Source: Tetranychus cinnabarinus
Lineage: Eukaryota; Arthropoda; Arachnida; Trombidiformes; Tetranychidae
NCBI GenBank assembly: GCA_022266195.1
Contig: WHVY01000004.1
Coordinates: 7,271,501-7,335,500, forward strand
Direction of reading: 5' to 3'
Length of the DNA: 64,000 nucleotides
In this document: positions 1-14,100 of the stretch, piece by piece
Position numbering within the stretch: position 1 is the stretch's first letter
How the letters are laid out: the number at the start of each line of letters is the position of its first letter
Translations under genes and position numbers: made by a program
Notes under the pieces: generated by a model
Seen by the model: the letters and a program-made list of their open reading frames with translations, nothing else
The model's database searches: none
What the model was told of the DNA's origin: nothing

Positions 1-1004
1 CTGATGATTCAATTTTACAGAGAATTGATGGCCAGAGTCGAGAGATATTAATCTCGTTAAATACGTCTTATGCAATATACAAAGCAACTAACTCGAAATT
101 ATATTCTGATACTTTACGTGCAATAAAGTACTGGGCTAAACGTAGGAAGATATATTTCAATATATTTGGATTCGTAAGTGGTGTTGGATTAGCCATTTTA
201 TTGTCCAAAATCTACATAAGTTCCAATAGTTCCACCATTGAAGAATTGATGTCAGAATTCTTCAATTATTATGCTTCATACGATTGGTCACGTCCTGTTG
301 TTATGTTTGACTCAAATTTAGAGATTGACGATTCAAATTTTGATGATAATCCAAAGATGACAAAGCTATTCATTCTGGCGCCGATCAAAGAATATAGAAA
401 TGTTTGCAAAAGTGTAACAAATTCACATGCTTATATTTTCCAACTAGAACTCAAACGTGCCAAAATGATTTGTGATAAAGTTAATTCAAACAGATTACTC
501 TGGGAGTCTTTATTCGCACCTTACGAGTTTTTCAATTCTTATAAACATTTTGTATTGCTGGTTGGCTGTTTTCCCTCATACTACTTCGGCAGGGTTAAAG
601 GAGAAATCAAGATTTTAGCGGAGAGGCTCGAAGATGTCGTTGGCTTGGGATATACTCATTTAAGTGCATTTGATTATGATATACTCGAAACCAGTAAAAA
701 TTTTGTTGACAAGCCCGATGATTCATTTACTAGAGTTCTTTGGTCTATTGGATTATCCCTGAATGATGAAGAATCAAATATTGAAGATATAACTGGAGTT
801 ATATCATCAAAATTGAAAGATTTTGTTGCTGATATTCGGTTCCAATTCCGATTTCCTATAATTTCATCTCCTATAGTTTACAAGAATACCATGACTGCAT
901 TTCTAATCGCCCGAAGAAGTGTTCCAAAACATGTATCCTTTGAAAATATCGATTACAAATTTTCAAAATACATAAGCAATGAAAGTCGTCTTCAAAATTT
1001 GTAA
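1..1004 (+). CDS. Poly(A) polymerase, 3' part (5' end outside window)
   Basis: The reading frame is open from base 3 to the stop at 1002-1004, giving about 333 residues with no start codon in the window. The protein matches the middle and RNA-binding parts of canonical nuclear poly(A) polymerase, which adds the poly(A) tail to cleaved pre-mRNA. Visible landmarks are the central-domain stretch TLRAIKYWAKRR, then IFGFVSGVGLAIL (the family has GFLGGVSWAML there), an F-W-P/S-PV block, and later FAPYEFFNSYKHFVLL followed by KIRIL-like KGEIKILAERLE, which is the RNA-binding domain. The catalytic nucleotidyltransferase aspartates lie upstream of the window. The protein stops soon after the RNA-binding domain. 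It lacks the Ser/Thr-rich, NLS-bearing tail of vertebrate enzymes and resembles the shorter forms. It is quite diverged, so a paralogue rather than the main enzyme is possible. Confidence 0.85.
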   Translation, partial: DDSILQRIDGQSREILISLNTSYAIYKATNSKLYSDTLRAIKYWAKRRKIYFNIFGFVSGVGLAILLSKIYISSNSSTIEELMSEFFNYYASYDWSRPVVMFDSNLEIDDSNFDDNPKMTKLFILAPIKEYRNVCKSVTNSHAYIFQLELKRAKMICDKVNSNRLLWESLFAPYEFFNSYKHFVLLVGCFPSYYFGRVKGEIKILAERLEDVVGLGYTHLSAFDYDILETSKNFVDKPDDSFTRVLWSIGLSLNDEESNIEDITGVISSKLKDFVADIRFQFRFPIISSPIVYKNTMTAFLIARRSVPKHVSFENIDYKFSKYISNESRLQNL

Positions 1005-4000
1005 TTATTCACAATCATGTTTATGCTTTTAATGGCCATTCTTCTTGAATTTTTTGCTGTATATCTTATTTTATGAAATTTATTTTTGCTATTAAATTTC
1101 ATTTTTGAACTGATTCTGCCGTTCATTTTTTATTTCTTAAATTTTTCAACTGCATCGCATGTATGTATCGTATTTGTGAATGTCTCGAGCTATTACCAGT
1201 TGCTGAACTCGTAAGCTTGTTGTCATTTTATTCAATCAAATCAATCGCAGTAAGTCATTTTAAAATCTCCAGTCTTGATAAGGAAATAAAAATAGAAATG
1301 TTCAACTTGTAGAGTTTACATCGAAATTACAAAATGATTACATCTCTGACCATGACGTGAATATTTCCAACTTCAATATGCTGTTTCCATTATTTCATTT
1401 TAGATGACTTCGGCCAATAAGGACTTTCGTTTTATGACCGCAAATGATTTTGGCTGGGTTACAAAAAAATCATGGATAATGATAGTAACCACAAAATATT
1501 GAAAGTGCTGCTTCAACAGATGAAAGTAGAGAAGTGCAAAAGTCTGTGCAGTGATCAAACTGTCAAATGATTATTGTTAATTTTATGCGCTTAACAACTC
1601 TACTCATCCATCGATTCATTCGTGATATCTTTAGCATTGGCTTGAAGACAGATATCTCTGAAGTTTCTCAGTCGAACCCAACAACTGATTCGACTATTAC
1701 ATAGAGTTACATTGAGGTGTCTGGATGCTTTTGATAAACAAAAATATTTTCCAGTTTCGTTCTGTTTTCATTATTTGTCATACTTTCCCTCATTTGTATC
1801 TTATGATTTGAAGATTTAAGACGTCGGATGGTTAAGTTTTAACACCTCAGATGATTTTATGCTCAACTAAACAGCAACAACAGTAAATTTCAAAACATTG
1901 ATTCAGCATTCCTTTCTGTTCAACTGGACACTTCAATTGGATGAATTGATAAAATAAATATCTTTATGTATTGCTTTGGAAATTAAACTGAAAATATAAA
2001 GATGATAGCATTTAAAATTGTATATAAAATCAGCCAAAATGTTGCTTAGTTTGATGAATAGTCAACCAGACTCACAAATAGTTTTACAGAACAATAAAAT
2101 TGTATATTAAAACAATGATTCATTTTGATGAGAATAAACTTTTCAACAATATTAAAGTACAATTGATGAGAGTGATGAAAATCGATGAATTTATCATTTT
2201 CAATTCACAATTTAATGTGAATTACAACAAAAGACTTTGTTTTCACTTGTTTTTGGATTACAATCTGATTCTGCCATCTAACGGTTTCAAATCGTTTTAT
2301 ATTTGATTGGTATAAATCCATAAGATGGCGCTTAGAAGATAAAAAAAGATAAATTCTTTTGCACAGAATAATGTTCATCAATTTATGTAGTTAAAAACCT
2401 GAAAGTATAATGTTAATTTAAACCTTAATCATGTTAATTATTAACCAAAATCAATTGGAGATTATCCTCAATGAAACTGGATTCATCAAAACAAATGGTA
2501 AGCATCAAAATAACCTTTATATTTCATGGCTTATATTGTAAACATTGTTGTCAATCCATTGCTTGTATGCTTTTTATACCCTGAAAAAAAACTCCATTCT
2601 TTCTCTCTTTCTTTCTCTTGGTAGTCTCTTTAAACTCTCTTTCATTCTCCTCTTTCAACTCTCTTCACTTTCTCTTTCTTCATTTTCTTCATTCTTTATT
2701 TGTGTGTGTGTTCAATTTGATTTTCATTTGCCTCCTTATGGTTTTAATTTACTTATCACTTTCTTTGTCTCATATTTTTCATCATTTCTCATGTGTCAAC
2801 CCAATGTTGAAAGAAGCACAATTTGTTTTTATACTTTCATCAATTAGTTGTAATTTTCATTTATACATTCTCTACATTTTTGTTACCAGTTGTATTTGTA
2901 AAGCTAGTTTCTTCTTCTATACTATCTGTTTCAAGCCTGTTAGCTTTATATGTGTTGGCTGAAAATAAGTTGTTTTGCTTTAGGTCAGATTACACTAGTT
3001 AAATGATTGTAACATGACACATGTCTCAATTTTTCCCATTTTCACCATGTTAGAATTGTTCGATAATTTATTTGTAAGATTTTTCCTGACCATAATGGGT
3101 CAATCATTGAATAAACTCAATTCCAAGCCTCTATGATGACATGTTGCATAATAAACAAAAAAAAGGTTGCTCATTTATTCATTTGGGTTGACTTTACATG
3201 CAATTTTCAAAGCAATCATCAGCATATTTTCAGTTAAATTGCAATTTCTTTTTTTTCAGTCAAATTTTTCTTGAATTTAAAACAAAATTTGGGTGGTATA
3301 ACCTTTATTAATTTGCTATATTTAGGTTTCAACCAAAAAATAACTAAATTATGTATTTAATCCAATTAGGTAATTGAAAGTTGAACGTTAAGTAATGTCT
3401 AATTGATCTTCTCACAGGACGAGAAACAAATGTAAGGGAAAAAAACAATACATAACGAATGTACCATAGCAATTCAGTCATCCAATTGAACTATTGTCTG
3501 CCCAACTAAAAGGAAACGTTGAGTCAATGTTGATAGTTAAGATCTCACGAACCCGGGCAAATTATATCGAGCCCTAGGTTTGATTTGCAAATTACATCAC
3601 CAAACAAACTTCCTTCATCTTAAACTCTTAAGTGAGAAAATTTATTTTCTTATCTTTTTTTGCTAATCAAGGATCACAAAATGATCATAAACTTTGAGTT
3701 ATTGAACAATTTTCATTTCAACAGAAAATTTTGTCACTAAATCTAATTCTGTCTTCTTTTCTCCGACAACAATTAACTTGATTTTTTTTTGTTTCATTGT
3801 ACTACCAATTAATCAGATTTGTTGAAGATCTGTCAAATGAGTAACCATTTCTCAATTCAATGTCAATTGATTTGCAGCTTACTGAGAATGAAGAAAATGA
3901 TTTACACTTTTTTTTCAATCAAACTTTCATCAAATTGTAACAAAAAAAAATGTTACCTTTGCATTTGCAAAAGCTAAAAACTGCATAAAAAACGAGACAA

Positions 4001-4869
4001 AGAAAGGTAAAAATGGTCAAGACAATTTAATTGTACAAGAAACTAGTTTAGTAGTCATTTTAGGACACTTTGAGCATCTTTAACCATTTTAGCACAAAAA
4101 TGTAACCCCAGAATGAAGTGAAAAAATGTTGATTACTAAATAGTCAGCAAAAGTAAATGCAAATGCATTTGAAAATGGATGCAAAGTTTTACAAAAAATT
4201 GTTTCATTAAATTTTTACTGTTGGGATAATTTATTAAAAAAATGATTGCATTCTTGCAAAATTTGATTGAGTAAAAGTTGATGCAAAGTTGTGTTGAGGC
4301 AACAAAAAAAAAGTACAGCTTTTGTTTATTTTGAGGATTACAAAAAATGGTCAAATTTTGTGAACAAGTAATAAACCTTTATAACTCTTTGTTGCTCCGA
4401 TTGGCGAGTTTCTCACTAATTTTACCGGCGACATTCTACCTGAGTGTTTGTAGGTATGGAATGTGTCTGTGTACTTTACTGTCAACTGTATTGACTTAAA
4501 TTATGTTTATTGAATGGGATCAGAATTTTTGTCTGTCTTGTAAGTTTAAGGCCTAACAAGGCGACCCAGAGTAAACAGCCAGGTTTAAAAAATACCTAAA
4601 CCAGGTGCATAAAGTAACAAAGCAAGAGACCAGAATTTACATCTTAAAAAAAACAGGTTTCCACTAAAAAACCGGTTACAGTACAATTATTCAACCTACC
4701 TTGCTTGGTGAAGTTTAACAACGGACCCTCAACCATAGGAGTCTCACTGATTGAATGGTGGAGCCACTGTTTAGTCAGTGGGAAACCAGAGATTCACTTG
4801 CAATTTCTTTCACCCTTCTTGTATTACATTCTTTGTTTTTGTTTCACTCTCAGTCAACTTCCATTGATA
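1005..4869. other. Intergenic region between poly(A) polymerase and capicua
   Basis: No convincing gene is seen. An AATAAA occurs around 1284 and may end the poly(A) polymerase transcript. The stretch 2590-2710 is CT-rich and creates two overlapping low-complexity reading frames that I do not accept as genes. An AGATGGCG motif lies near 2325. The last few hundred bases (about 4390-4869) are less AT-rich, contain an inverted CCAAT box near 4400, and probably hold the promoter and 5' UTR of capicua. Confidence 0.5.
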
Positions 4870-7800
4870 ATGGCCACAAAAAAATTTCTTGTTCGCTTTA
4901 TTAATCATCTGATCGATTCAGGTATTTTTCTAAATTTATTTTATACTCAATTGCTAATCAGCTACTAAAAGTGTGTTTGACACCTACGTTGCATTAAGAA
5001 AGAACGTTAAATAGAGAAAACAAAAGTTGAATAAAACTTTAAGTCTTGGTCAAACCCGCATTTGTAGCTGTATTGTGTGATTTTTTTCGGATTTATACTA
5101 ATCAACTTTTTTCACTGGCAGATCCTAACTCTCCTTTAGAGCTTACAACTAACCAAACGAGCTTAACGGGATCTGATAATGTACCACTATCTTCAGAACA
5201 TAACATTGCACTTGTATATTTAAATAAATATAAAAAAGGTGACATTGTTTCTTCAGCAAGTGGAATCCGTAAAAAATTCAATGGTAAACAATGGAGAAGA
5301 TTATGTTCGAAGGAAGATTGTACCAAAGAGTCTCAGAGGAGAGGTTTTTGCTCCAGACATTTAAGTATGAAATCATCGTCAACTTCAAATTCACCAGGGT
5401 GTTCTACTATTGGTTGGAATCCAAGTGCAGTAACAGTATCATCGAGTGTGATAGCATCTAACATGGCTACATCTTCGGTATCTAATGATATGAAAGGAAT
5501 GAAAACAGTGTCAAGTCCATTGCCAAATCCACCAATAACTCCTACAGCAAAATCTCCTCTTCAAAACAATTTTCCTCGAAATCAAGTATTCGGAGAGAAT
5601 GGTTTGAGTTTGCATTCATCCGAATCTCAAAAAATTGTTAATTTAGCTGTTGCTTCATCTGTTTCTGTTTCTATTGCTGCTGCTGCACCAGTCTCTGCTT
5701 CTACGGCCTCTTCTGGAGCTTCATCATCATTTCCATCTACAGCATCATCAACAACATCATCAACAGCATCATCGACTGCATCTTCGTGTTATTCTTCATC
5801 ATTCGATACGACAGAAGCTGCCAACATGTTGATCTCACTACGTACCTCACCTAAAGCGGGAAACCAAACAGTTATTGTTAATGGATCTGGTCTAATGGCA
5901 GCTAGACTTATTAGTAATGAAAACTCATTTTTCCTTGGACAGCCAAATTCAATCCCTTTGTCTCCCCATACTGTACAAAGTTGTCAAAGTACAACATTAC
6001 CTGTTGCAACATTATCTGTAAACTCACCATCACCATCACAATTGTCATCGGAATCATCCCTTGCATCCACAAAAGGAATGCCAACAGGAACTCATTTCGT
6101 GCAAGCGCTGCATATAGACGGAAATAATTTGACTAATTCCATAGGACGTATTGAAGAAAGGTGGAATAGTGAAAATGCAGAATCAAGATCCTGTTTGAAT
6201 AATAATGGTAACAATAATAATAATAATAATAAAATAAACAATGATTTATCAAATGCCACCAATAACATTAATGCTACTGTGGATAGTAACAATCATGTTA
6301 CTCATAGTTATCACCATGATCATCGTGTAAAAGAATGGCTTTTACCGAAAGGTGTTAATGGTTAGTTTTTAAATTTATTCACCAATGATAATGACTTAGC
6401 TTTACTCACATCTAACTGATTTTTACTTTATTTCATCTATTTATTTGAATAACAGGTTCATCGCCATCATCTGTAACATCTTCATCTAATCATGAAATGC
6501 CTTTATTTCCATGGCATAATAGTAATAATAATCACTCATTATCTTATCACCGTAATATATCACCAAGTGGACCTAATTCACCTCCTCGAAGTGCACCTCC
6601 ACAATTCAGTGATTCTGAGAATGACCTAGATGAAGATGAAATATTGGATGTAGATGGTGGTGGAGGTGAAGGAGAAGATGAAGATGATGAAGTATTTACA
6701 TCATTATCGTCATCAACGACGACCACAACAACGAAAACTACAACCGTTACTTCAAATAGTATTGAAAATAAAAATGATGAAGATGACTCAAATATGGTTA
6801 TTGATAAATTGTCAAATGTAATATCTGTTGCACGACGTCGATCAAAATCTTGCAGTGCATTACAAGATGGCTCTAAAGATTTGAAAGGTGAAGAAGCGTG
6901 TAATAATAATGGAGATAATGGTGACGATGACGCAAACTTAAAGAAGAGTAAATCTACATCCAAACAACATATCCGAAGGCCTATGAATGCATTTATGATA
7001 TTTTCCAAACGACATAGAGCTTTAGTTCATCAACGCCATCCAAACAGTGATAATCGTACTGTTAGCAAAGTAAGTTAATATTTCAAGTATTATAGCAATT
7101 GCTTGAATTCCAAGTAACAATATAATTGTTTCTTTTTTTCATTCTTTGCTATACAATACAATTTAATTACTGATTGATGTATTCTACCTACATATACTTT
7201 TGATTTATGTTGGCTCATTTGTTTTTTTTTCATTTATAGATTCTCGGTGAATGGTGGTATAGTCTGAAAAAAGAAGAGAAAGATCAATACAACGATCTTG
7301 CATTTAAAGTTAAAGAAGCTCATTTCAAGAAACACCCCAATTGGAAATGGTGCTCCAAAGGAACCGGTCCAGGCTCTAGTTTAGAGAATGAAAGTATTCC
7401 TCTTACAAATGAAGATGGCTACAAAAAGAAGCCAGTTTCTAAATCTGTGAAGAGAAAGTCTAAATCTGATGATAAACTTGAAGAAAACAGTTCAAGCTCT
7501 GTCAATAGCTCTCGTTCCTATTCTAAATCTACAGCCCTTAAATCAATAAACGAAGAAGTCTTGAATTCTTCAACCCTTATGGAAATTGAACCTTCCAACA
7601 ATGAACCTGTTGACAATATTCGAGAAAACAGACCATCGGTTCGTTTCAGCTCACCTGTTGATCTTCGCACTCCTTCTTCTGCTAAAAGTTATTCGCCATC
7701 AGTTACACCTACACAATCCTCTTCAATTGATTTAAGCCTTCACTCTGTTAATTCAGCATCTTCTGCGTCCTCTGCCTCTTCTTCCTCTTCTTCCTTGCTG

Positions 7801-10800
7801 CCTCTCATTTCTCAAAGTAATTTATCGAAATCTCCTGCAGAAAACTTGAGTTCAATTCATGAATCTGCTCGAACTATCGGACCAGATGCTCAAGTTGAAT
7901 CAGTGGGAAGAGTTGGAGGCAGTGACATACTTACAAGTTCAGCGTCGCCATTTCCAATGCACGTTATTTCTCAGCCATCTCATTCACGTTTCTCACTGGT
8001 TAATGAATCAGCAGTTCCTATTTCTTCACCTCTATTTTTAACGTCTTATTCTAATTTTATTTCGTACAATGAAAACACTTCTGCCTCGAACTTGCCATAT
8101 TCTCAAGTTAGTCAAAGGTCTCCCGTGATAGTGGCTCCTCAGGGTCACAAGCAAATGCGATTGCCAAGTTCTGCTAATCCTTATTCTCCTAATCCAAATC
8201 AACCAAGTGCATCATCTCACCAACAGCTGCAATTTGCGTCGCACCACAAAAAAACGAGTCACGAAACGCTTCCTTCGCAAATAGCTAACAAACATCATCA
8301 ACCTTTGCCATTATATAATCCTTTCATGAGTTTTATCAACCATTACCAGCCACTTACTGCACCACTAACTCCAATAGTACTATCTCATGTTGGTGTTAAC
8401 CCACCGTCCCCTGCAATATTATCGCCTTCCACAGTGCATGGTTCAACAAGTGAACCAAAATTCGTTTTAGCGCCCACTCCTGCTCAATTGGGTAAAGTCC
8501 GAAACAAGAAACTTTCGGGAAATACAAATGATCCTCAATCAAGTGCCAAACTCAATGATAATGATGCTAATACTAATTTAACACTACCACCACCACTACC
8601 AACATCAACAACTACTACAACATCAACAACAAATACTTCAGCTACCAAGAAAATAAATAGCAATGAGGATGAGAATGAATTTAATGTGTCAAAAAAGAGT
8701 ACAAACAATGGTCACAATGAACAACAAACACAACAAAACAAAGAGGAGAAACTGTCAATGACTCAAGATGGAAAAATAACTGACAATAAAGTTGATCATG
8801 AAGTTGATAATGATAAGGTAAACAACGATCCCAATGGTAATGATAATTTGAAAATGATGAATGCTAACATTAAATTAAATAACAGTAATAGTAATAATAC
8901 TAATACTGATAGTATTGGTGACACTGCTGATAAAGATGCTATGGATAAAGTTTTAGAAGAAGTAAATTTTGACCAACAATTTGCTCAATTACCAGAATTT
9001 AAACCAGAAGATAAAAATTTAACAACATCAGCACCAAGTACTCCTTTACCTTTTTCACCGACAGCATTTGTACAATCATATCGAAAGAAACAGCGTAGTT
9101 CAATTTCTTCAGGAATTTCAACACCAACTGCATTCAATTCTAATTCTGTAACTACAATTCCTGTTGTATCTAATGCTCCATCGATAACATCATCATTATC
9201 ATCTTCGTCATCATCTTCTTCAACTTCAACAACAACAATTGCATCAACAGTAGCAACAATGCTAACATCAACATCCACTACAACATTACCAACATCTTCA
9301 CCAATGTCCGTATCAACATCATCCATGACAATTCCAAAGAATAACAATCTCAATTCAAATTCAAATTCAAATCACCCAATCACTTTAGGATCAGGAGAAA
9401 AATTTTTCGGTCCTAATTTTAATTTGGGTGAGGCTATAGCATCAGTTACTCATAATGGTGCCAATAATAATACGCCAGAGTATACAAAAAATAAGAATGT
9501 TATTACTCTATTGACACCTAAATCACCTAAAACTCCTGGAGGTATGTTAAACGGTATTGCTTTTTACCTTCAATACTATTTATTAATCACTTTCAGTGTA
9601 TTTACTAATTAACGATCATTTTTCATTTTCTTTCCACCATATCAAAACCTGCAGGTGATATTGATAAATCATCTAACCGAAGAGTGCTCGATCAAAGAAG
9701 ACAATTAGTGATGCAATTCTTCAATGAATGTGGCTTCTGGCCTACTGGTAATTATATTTTACTTTTCAAATCGTCATCATTCTCAAGCTGTTCAATTGAG
9801 CTTCATGTAGTTGCAATTTCAATGAATTGTGATCAATTCATTGTCTTTTTGCAACAAAATTCTAGATGCATTCAGTATAAATTTGTACTCTCCTGTTAAC
9901 GTAAAACCTTCAACTTGAGCTCAATGTCTAACAATTTCAGAATCATTGTTTTTTCCCAAATTTTTATCAATCATTCTGATACTTTCTGTCATTTAAACAT
10001 GTGTACATTCAATAACATTATTTGACAAATCGATACATATACATTTGAAAACTAATTACTATACAAAATTTATTGAGAAACTCAAAGTTTACTATTCACA
10101 TGAACAATAATAAGATTGGGTCTTTAACTTAAGTCAAAAAATAGCAATTTCACTTGTAGCGTGTAGAGTAACCTGTGGCATTACTAGCTCTTGTATACTT
10201 CTGTGAACCAATGGTTTAGTTATTTGACTTTTAAGTTGGTGAAATGACCTTTGAATGAGTTTTAAAATGAAGGTCAAACAAGGCAAATTTAGCCAAACTT
10301 ATTCTCGAAAGCAAGTAAAAGTTGAAAGTTGAAAGATCAGTAATGATCAATCACTTGTATTGATGTGTTCGACTCGATTATGAGTTGATATTTTTTTAAC
10401 TTTTAGCTAATTACTTTTTTTTTCTTTTCCTTTCTACTTTAGCTCAAGAAACTGCATCATTTCAACAGCGTTACAGCAATGTTTTCCCGCATAAACATAC
10501 TTTACAGTTAAAAATACGAGAAGTTAGACAAAAACTTATGGCAACAACACCAATGACTCCAAATTCCGGTAATTAATATTTGTTTTTGCATTTTCTGTTT
10601 CAAAGTAATTCAACACTCCTTTTCAATTTCTAATTAATTTTGAATTCGTCTTTATCTTTCATCTTTACAGCTTTAAAAGAACACAATGAGAATGCCAAAA
10701 TCAATGAAAATAACTCATCATCTATTATGAATAATAAAAATGGTAATAGTAACAGCTGTAATAGCGATGATAATGAAAAAGGGGAGGACAAGAAGAGTCC

Positions 10801-10948
10801 ATATTATGGGCAACAATCTTTGGATTCAAGCAAATGTGAAAATAGCATTGAAAATACATCACAATATCCGAGCCAGGAACAAACACAACACCAGCAATTA
10901 CAAAATTCGTTGATCACTTCAAAGAATGTACAAAAGATGGATAATTAA
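4870..10948 (+). CDS. cic: Capicua, HMG-box transcriptional repressor
   Basis: Exons are 4870-4921, 5122-6360, 6456-7069, 7240-9541, 9655-9747, 10443-10568 and 10671-10948. All junction phases agree and give 1567 residues. Capicua is a nuclear DNA-binding repressor controlled by receptor tyrosine kinase/MAPK signalling. The signature parts are all here. Near residues 52-101 is a conserved N-terminal motif (GIRKKFNGKQWRRLCSKE, then ESQRRG-CSRHLS). The HMG box is at about 602-672 (IRRPMNAFMIFSKRHRALV, then ILGEWWY after the intron). The C1 domain is at about 1410-1468 (LDQRRQLVMQFF, then LQLKIREVRQKLM); it works with the HMG box in DNA binding and is split by a 695 bp intron. Between them are long Ser/Thr/Asn-rich tracts coded by TCA, ACA and AAT runs. 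The short first exon (MATKKFLVRF...) is chosen because its donor phase fits the next acceptor, so it is less certain than the rest. Confidence 0.95.
6361..6455 (+). other. Capicua intron 2
   Basis: The donor GTTAGT after a G in phase 1 and the acceptor AACAG join to a glycine codon. At 95 bp this is typical of the short introns in the window. The 170 bp intron at 7070-7239 falls inside the HMG box, right after VSK. Confidence 0.8.
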
Positions 10949-11130
10949 TATATTGTTAATCCAGTTAAAGAACGCACTATCCCTCAATTTTCTCTCTCAC
11001 ACTCTCTTCCTCTCTTCCCATAATAGTTAAAACTCATGTTAATCTTGTGATACAGTTATCCTCTTATCTATCTCTATTTATGTATATTACAGTCATTATA
11101 ATTAAAAAAATTTAAAATTTTCAGTGTCTG

Positions 11131-11136
11131 AATAAA
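11131..11136 (+). promoter_or_regulatory. Capicua polyadenylation signal (AATAAA)
   Basis: This is a perfect AATAAA about 180 bp after the capicua stop and only about 30 bp before the start codon of the sodium/proton exchanger. It implies that the two transcripts abut or overlap. Confidence 0.5.
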
Positions 11137-11167
11137 AAAATTAACTTTGCTTACCAAAACAAACACA

Positions 11168-14100
11168 ATGTTTAGCTTGAGATGGAACGAAATGAGTCAA
11201 TATTTTTCCATTTCAATTCTACTTTTAACTGCCACCATTGTGAAAATTATTTACTTCAAGAATCGCAAGGCCTTCTCAAACATACCTGAATCTTGTGCTC
11301 TCATACTTCTTGGAATCGGCGTTGGATTATTGGTTGCCTCTAAAAACACCGTTTTACCCGAATTCAATTCAAACCTTTTCAATTTTGTCTTACTTCCACC
11401 AATTGTATTAGACTCTTCCTATGAACTTCACCATCAATCCTTTTTTGGCAATGTTGGAACCATCATCATGTTTGCCGTTGTGGGAACCTTAATGAATGTC
11501 CTTTTGGTTTCTCATTTAATCTACTTTAGCCAGACAATATCACTATTTGGTAAACTGAGTCTTCCAACAATTGAAATATTTATGTTTGCAGTAATCGTGT
11601 CAGCAGTTGATCCAGTAGCTGTAAGTTTTCAAATCAAAAACTAAAAATAAATTGTTATTGAACAAGGGACAACAAACAAAAAAAACGGTTAACAATAATA
11701 AACTATTAATAATAACGATAGAGAAACATAATTTACCAATTTGTTATATATTGTTGATAGTTTGAAGGTAACAACGTCTTAAAAAGCCTTCCTCATCATA
11801 AATATATAATGTTAATAATAATGTATTACATTATCTTTGCCGTTTTATTTTCAAATGAAACCTTAAACTGTAAGTTATTGTTGAAACTCAATTGAAAAAT
11901 TATCATCCCCATTATTTATTGTTAACCTTTGTCTAAAATAGAGTAAACAAGGTTACAAAATATCAGCAATCAAACAAATCAATTAATTGATCATTGGCGT
12001 TGTTATAACTTGTCTTATATAACATTTAGCTTCCCTCTCTGGATATATTTTTTGATACAATTTTTGTTGAGCTCTTTGAGATATTTTACACTTTATTTAC
12101 GAAATTTTTTCTTCTTCTTTATCCCATTCCATTAATTCATCAATCTAATTCACTTATTTATTTTGGTCTTTATTCATGATAAAACAATGATGGTATTGAT
12201 GGTCATTACAATGTTGATGACAATCAACAAACAAAATAGGTTTTATCAGTTTTTCAGGAAGTCAATGTTAATCGAGCTTTATATTTCCTGGTTTTTGGTG
12301 AATCCCTACTCAATGGTAAGAAGTCAAACCTTTCTTTTGCTTGTTTATCACCAGCTTTTTTATTCATTTATATCAATATATCATGATTATTCGACTTTAT
12401 TCAATCAAATCATACCTTGAAATGTTCATATAACTTCAAGTTAATAGTAATTTACAAATAATCAAAACTCAATTGAATCTACATTCACAAACTTAAAGTG
12501 AAAGACAAAATCAATTTACCTCTTGATATGTTAACTGTTAAGGTGTATCAAAAATATCAAATTAAGTTTACTTTAACCTTTGAAAGAGTGTAAAAAAATT
12601 GACTTGCTCAAGCTCAAATAGGTAAACAAATAAATATACAAATTATAAGGTGAAATCTATTTGTTTTGGGCTGTACAGATTTACCCAAATCATATTATAA
12701 AATGGAGAGACAAAATATTTTGTCACAATTGTAATAATATAAATATTTCAATATTTAATATAACAATTACCTTTTGCTTTGCCTGATATAAAAGTCTTGA
12801 TTGATTCAAGCGTTAAACTGAGAAATAATTGTAAATTATATGTAAACTTCAACTTATTATCACTTCTATTTGCTTCTTTGGTAATGATTTTTATACAAAA
12901 CAATTTAGATGCTGTTGTTATAACATTATACGAAAATTTGAAAGAGTTTTCCACCTCCGAATACATAAGAGCAACTGATATTATTCTGGCTTTAGCATCA
13001 TTTGTATCCAGCTCATTGGGTGGCTTATTGATCGGCATTTTTTGGGCAGTCATCACATGTCTTATAACTCAATTAACCTCGGATAGAAAGTTGAAAGGTA
13101 AATCGTCTAAATTATTTCCTTTTATAGCTGAAAATTGTTTAAAACCATCTGGATCAAGTGTTGCCAGTCATTAGTCTTTGAATCCTGGTTGTTACGAATT
13201 GACCATTTCAACCAATATTTATATTGATAAGCATATCTCAATTGTTCACCAGCAACACTGTGTTAATCATCTTTGTGTCTTGATTTTGTGACCAACAAGA
13301 AGGACAATTGAGAGACAATCCAATTCAACAAAAGCCAAGTTTGTTTACTGGGAAAACCTAGTTTTATGAAAACAAATATGAAAAAAAGCGTTGAGAGGAT
13401 AAAATCTAATTGTTATCATATGTAAATGTAAATTGTATTTACCAATCTATTGAATTAGTTAATGGTCAATATGACTTACTTTCAATTAAATGTTAATCCA
13501 ATTAGAGACTCAGTTTAGAAGATGTTTCCAAAATTAACTTTGTTCCCCTTGAAATGTAACCAAACGAAAACAGCATAAACAAAATGACAAAACACACAAT
13601 AAGGTAATCCTTCTGTTTCCCCTTGAAAATTTAATTATTATGATAATAGCAGGAGAAACAAACAATTGTAGTAATCAATGATTGAATTAAGATTAGCAAA
13701 AGTTAAATAAGTTAAACCATTAAATTCCTTTGCTTTCCCAAAGAAGGAAAAAGATGAAACTGTAAACAGACAACAATACAAAAGCAATAGCAACCTTAAA
13801 AACATTACAAATAAGTTGAATAAGAGGTAAAAAAATTTTATCTCCTTTTTCAATCAACGATGTATCGATCCAATTTGTCGATGTTGATTAACTCCACAAA
13901 CTAAATATTATGTTAAGTGTATATTATGATTTATTTGCTCTTGTCTTTGCATTTTATAATTTACCAGTAATTTAGGTAAATATTATATACATTAAAGTAA
14001 CAGTTGTACTCGTCTGGGTAAAGTTAATCGTTTAAAGATGAGAGCTACATGATGGTTATAAAATTACAATATCTGTAAGGATAGGTAACAAAACAAGGTA

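Noticed and set aside
2545..2962. Two overlapping plus-strand frames of 100 and 114 codons
   Set aside because: They come from a CT-rich low-complexity stretch, use non-ATG starts in part, and code only Ser/Leu/Phe runs.
3500..3600. Possible tRNA or other structured RNA around the GAACCCGGGC stretch
   Set aside because: No cloverleaf, no A and B box pair; no tRNA was found anywhere in the window.
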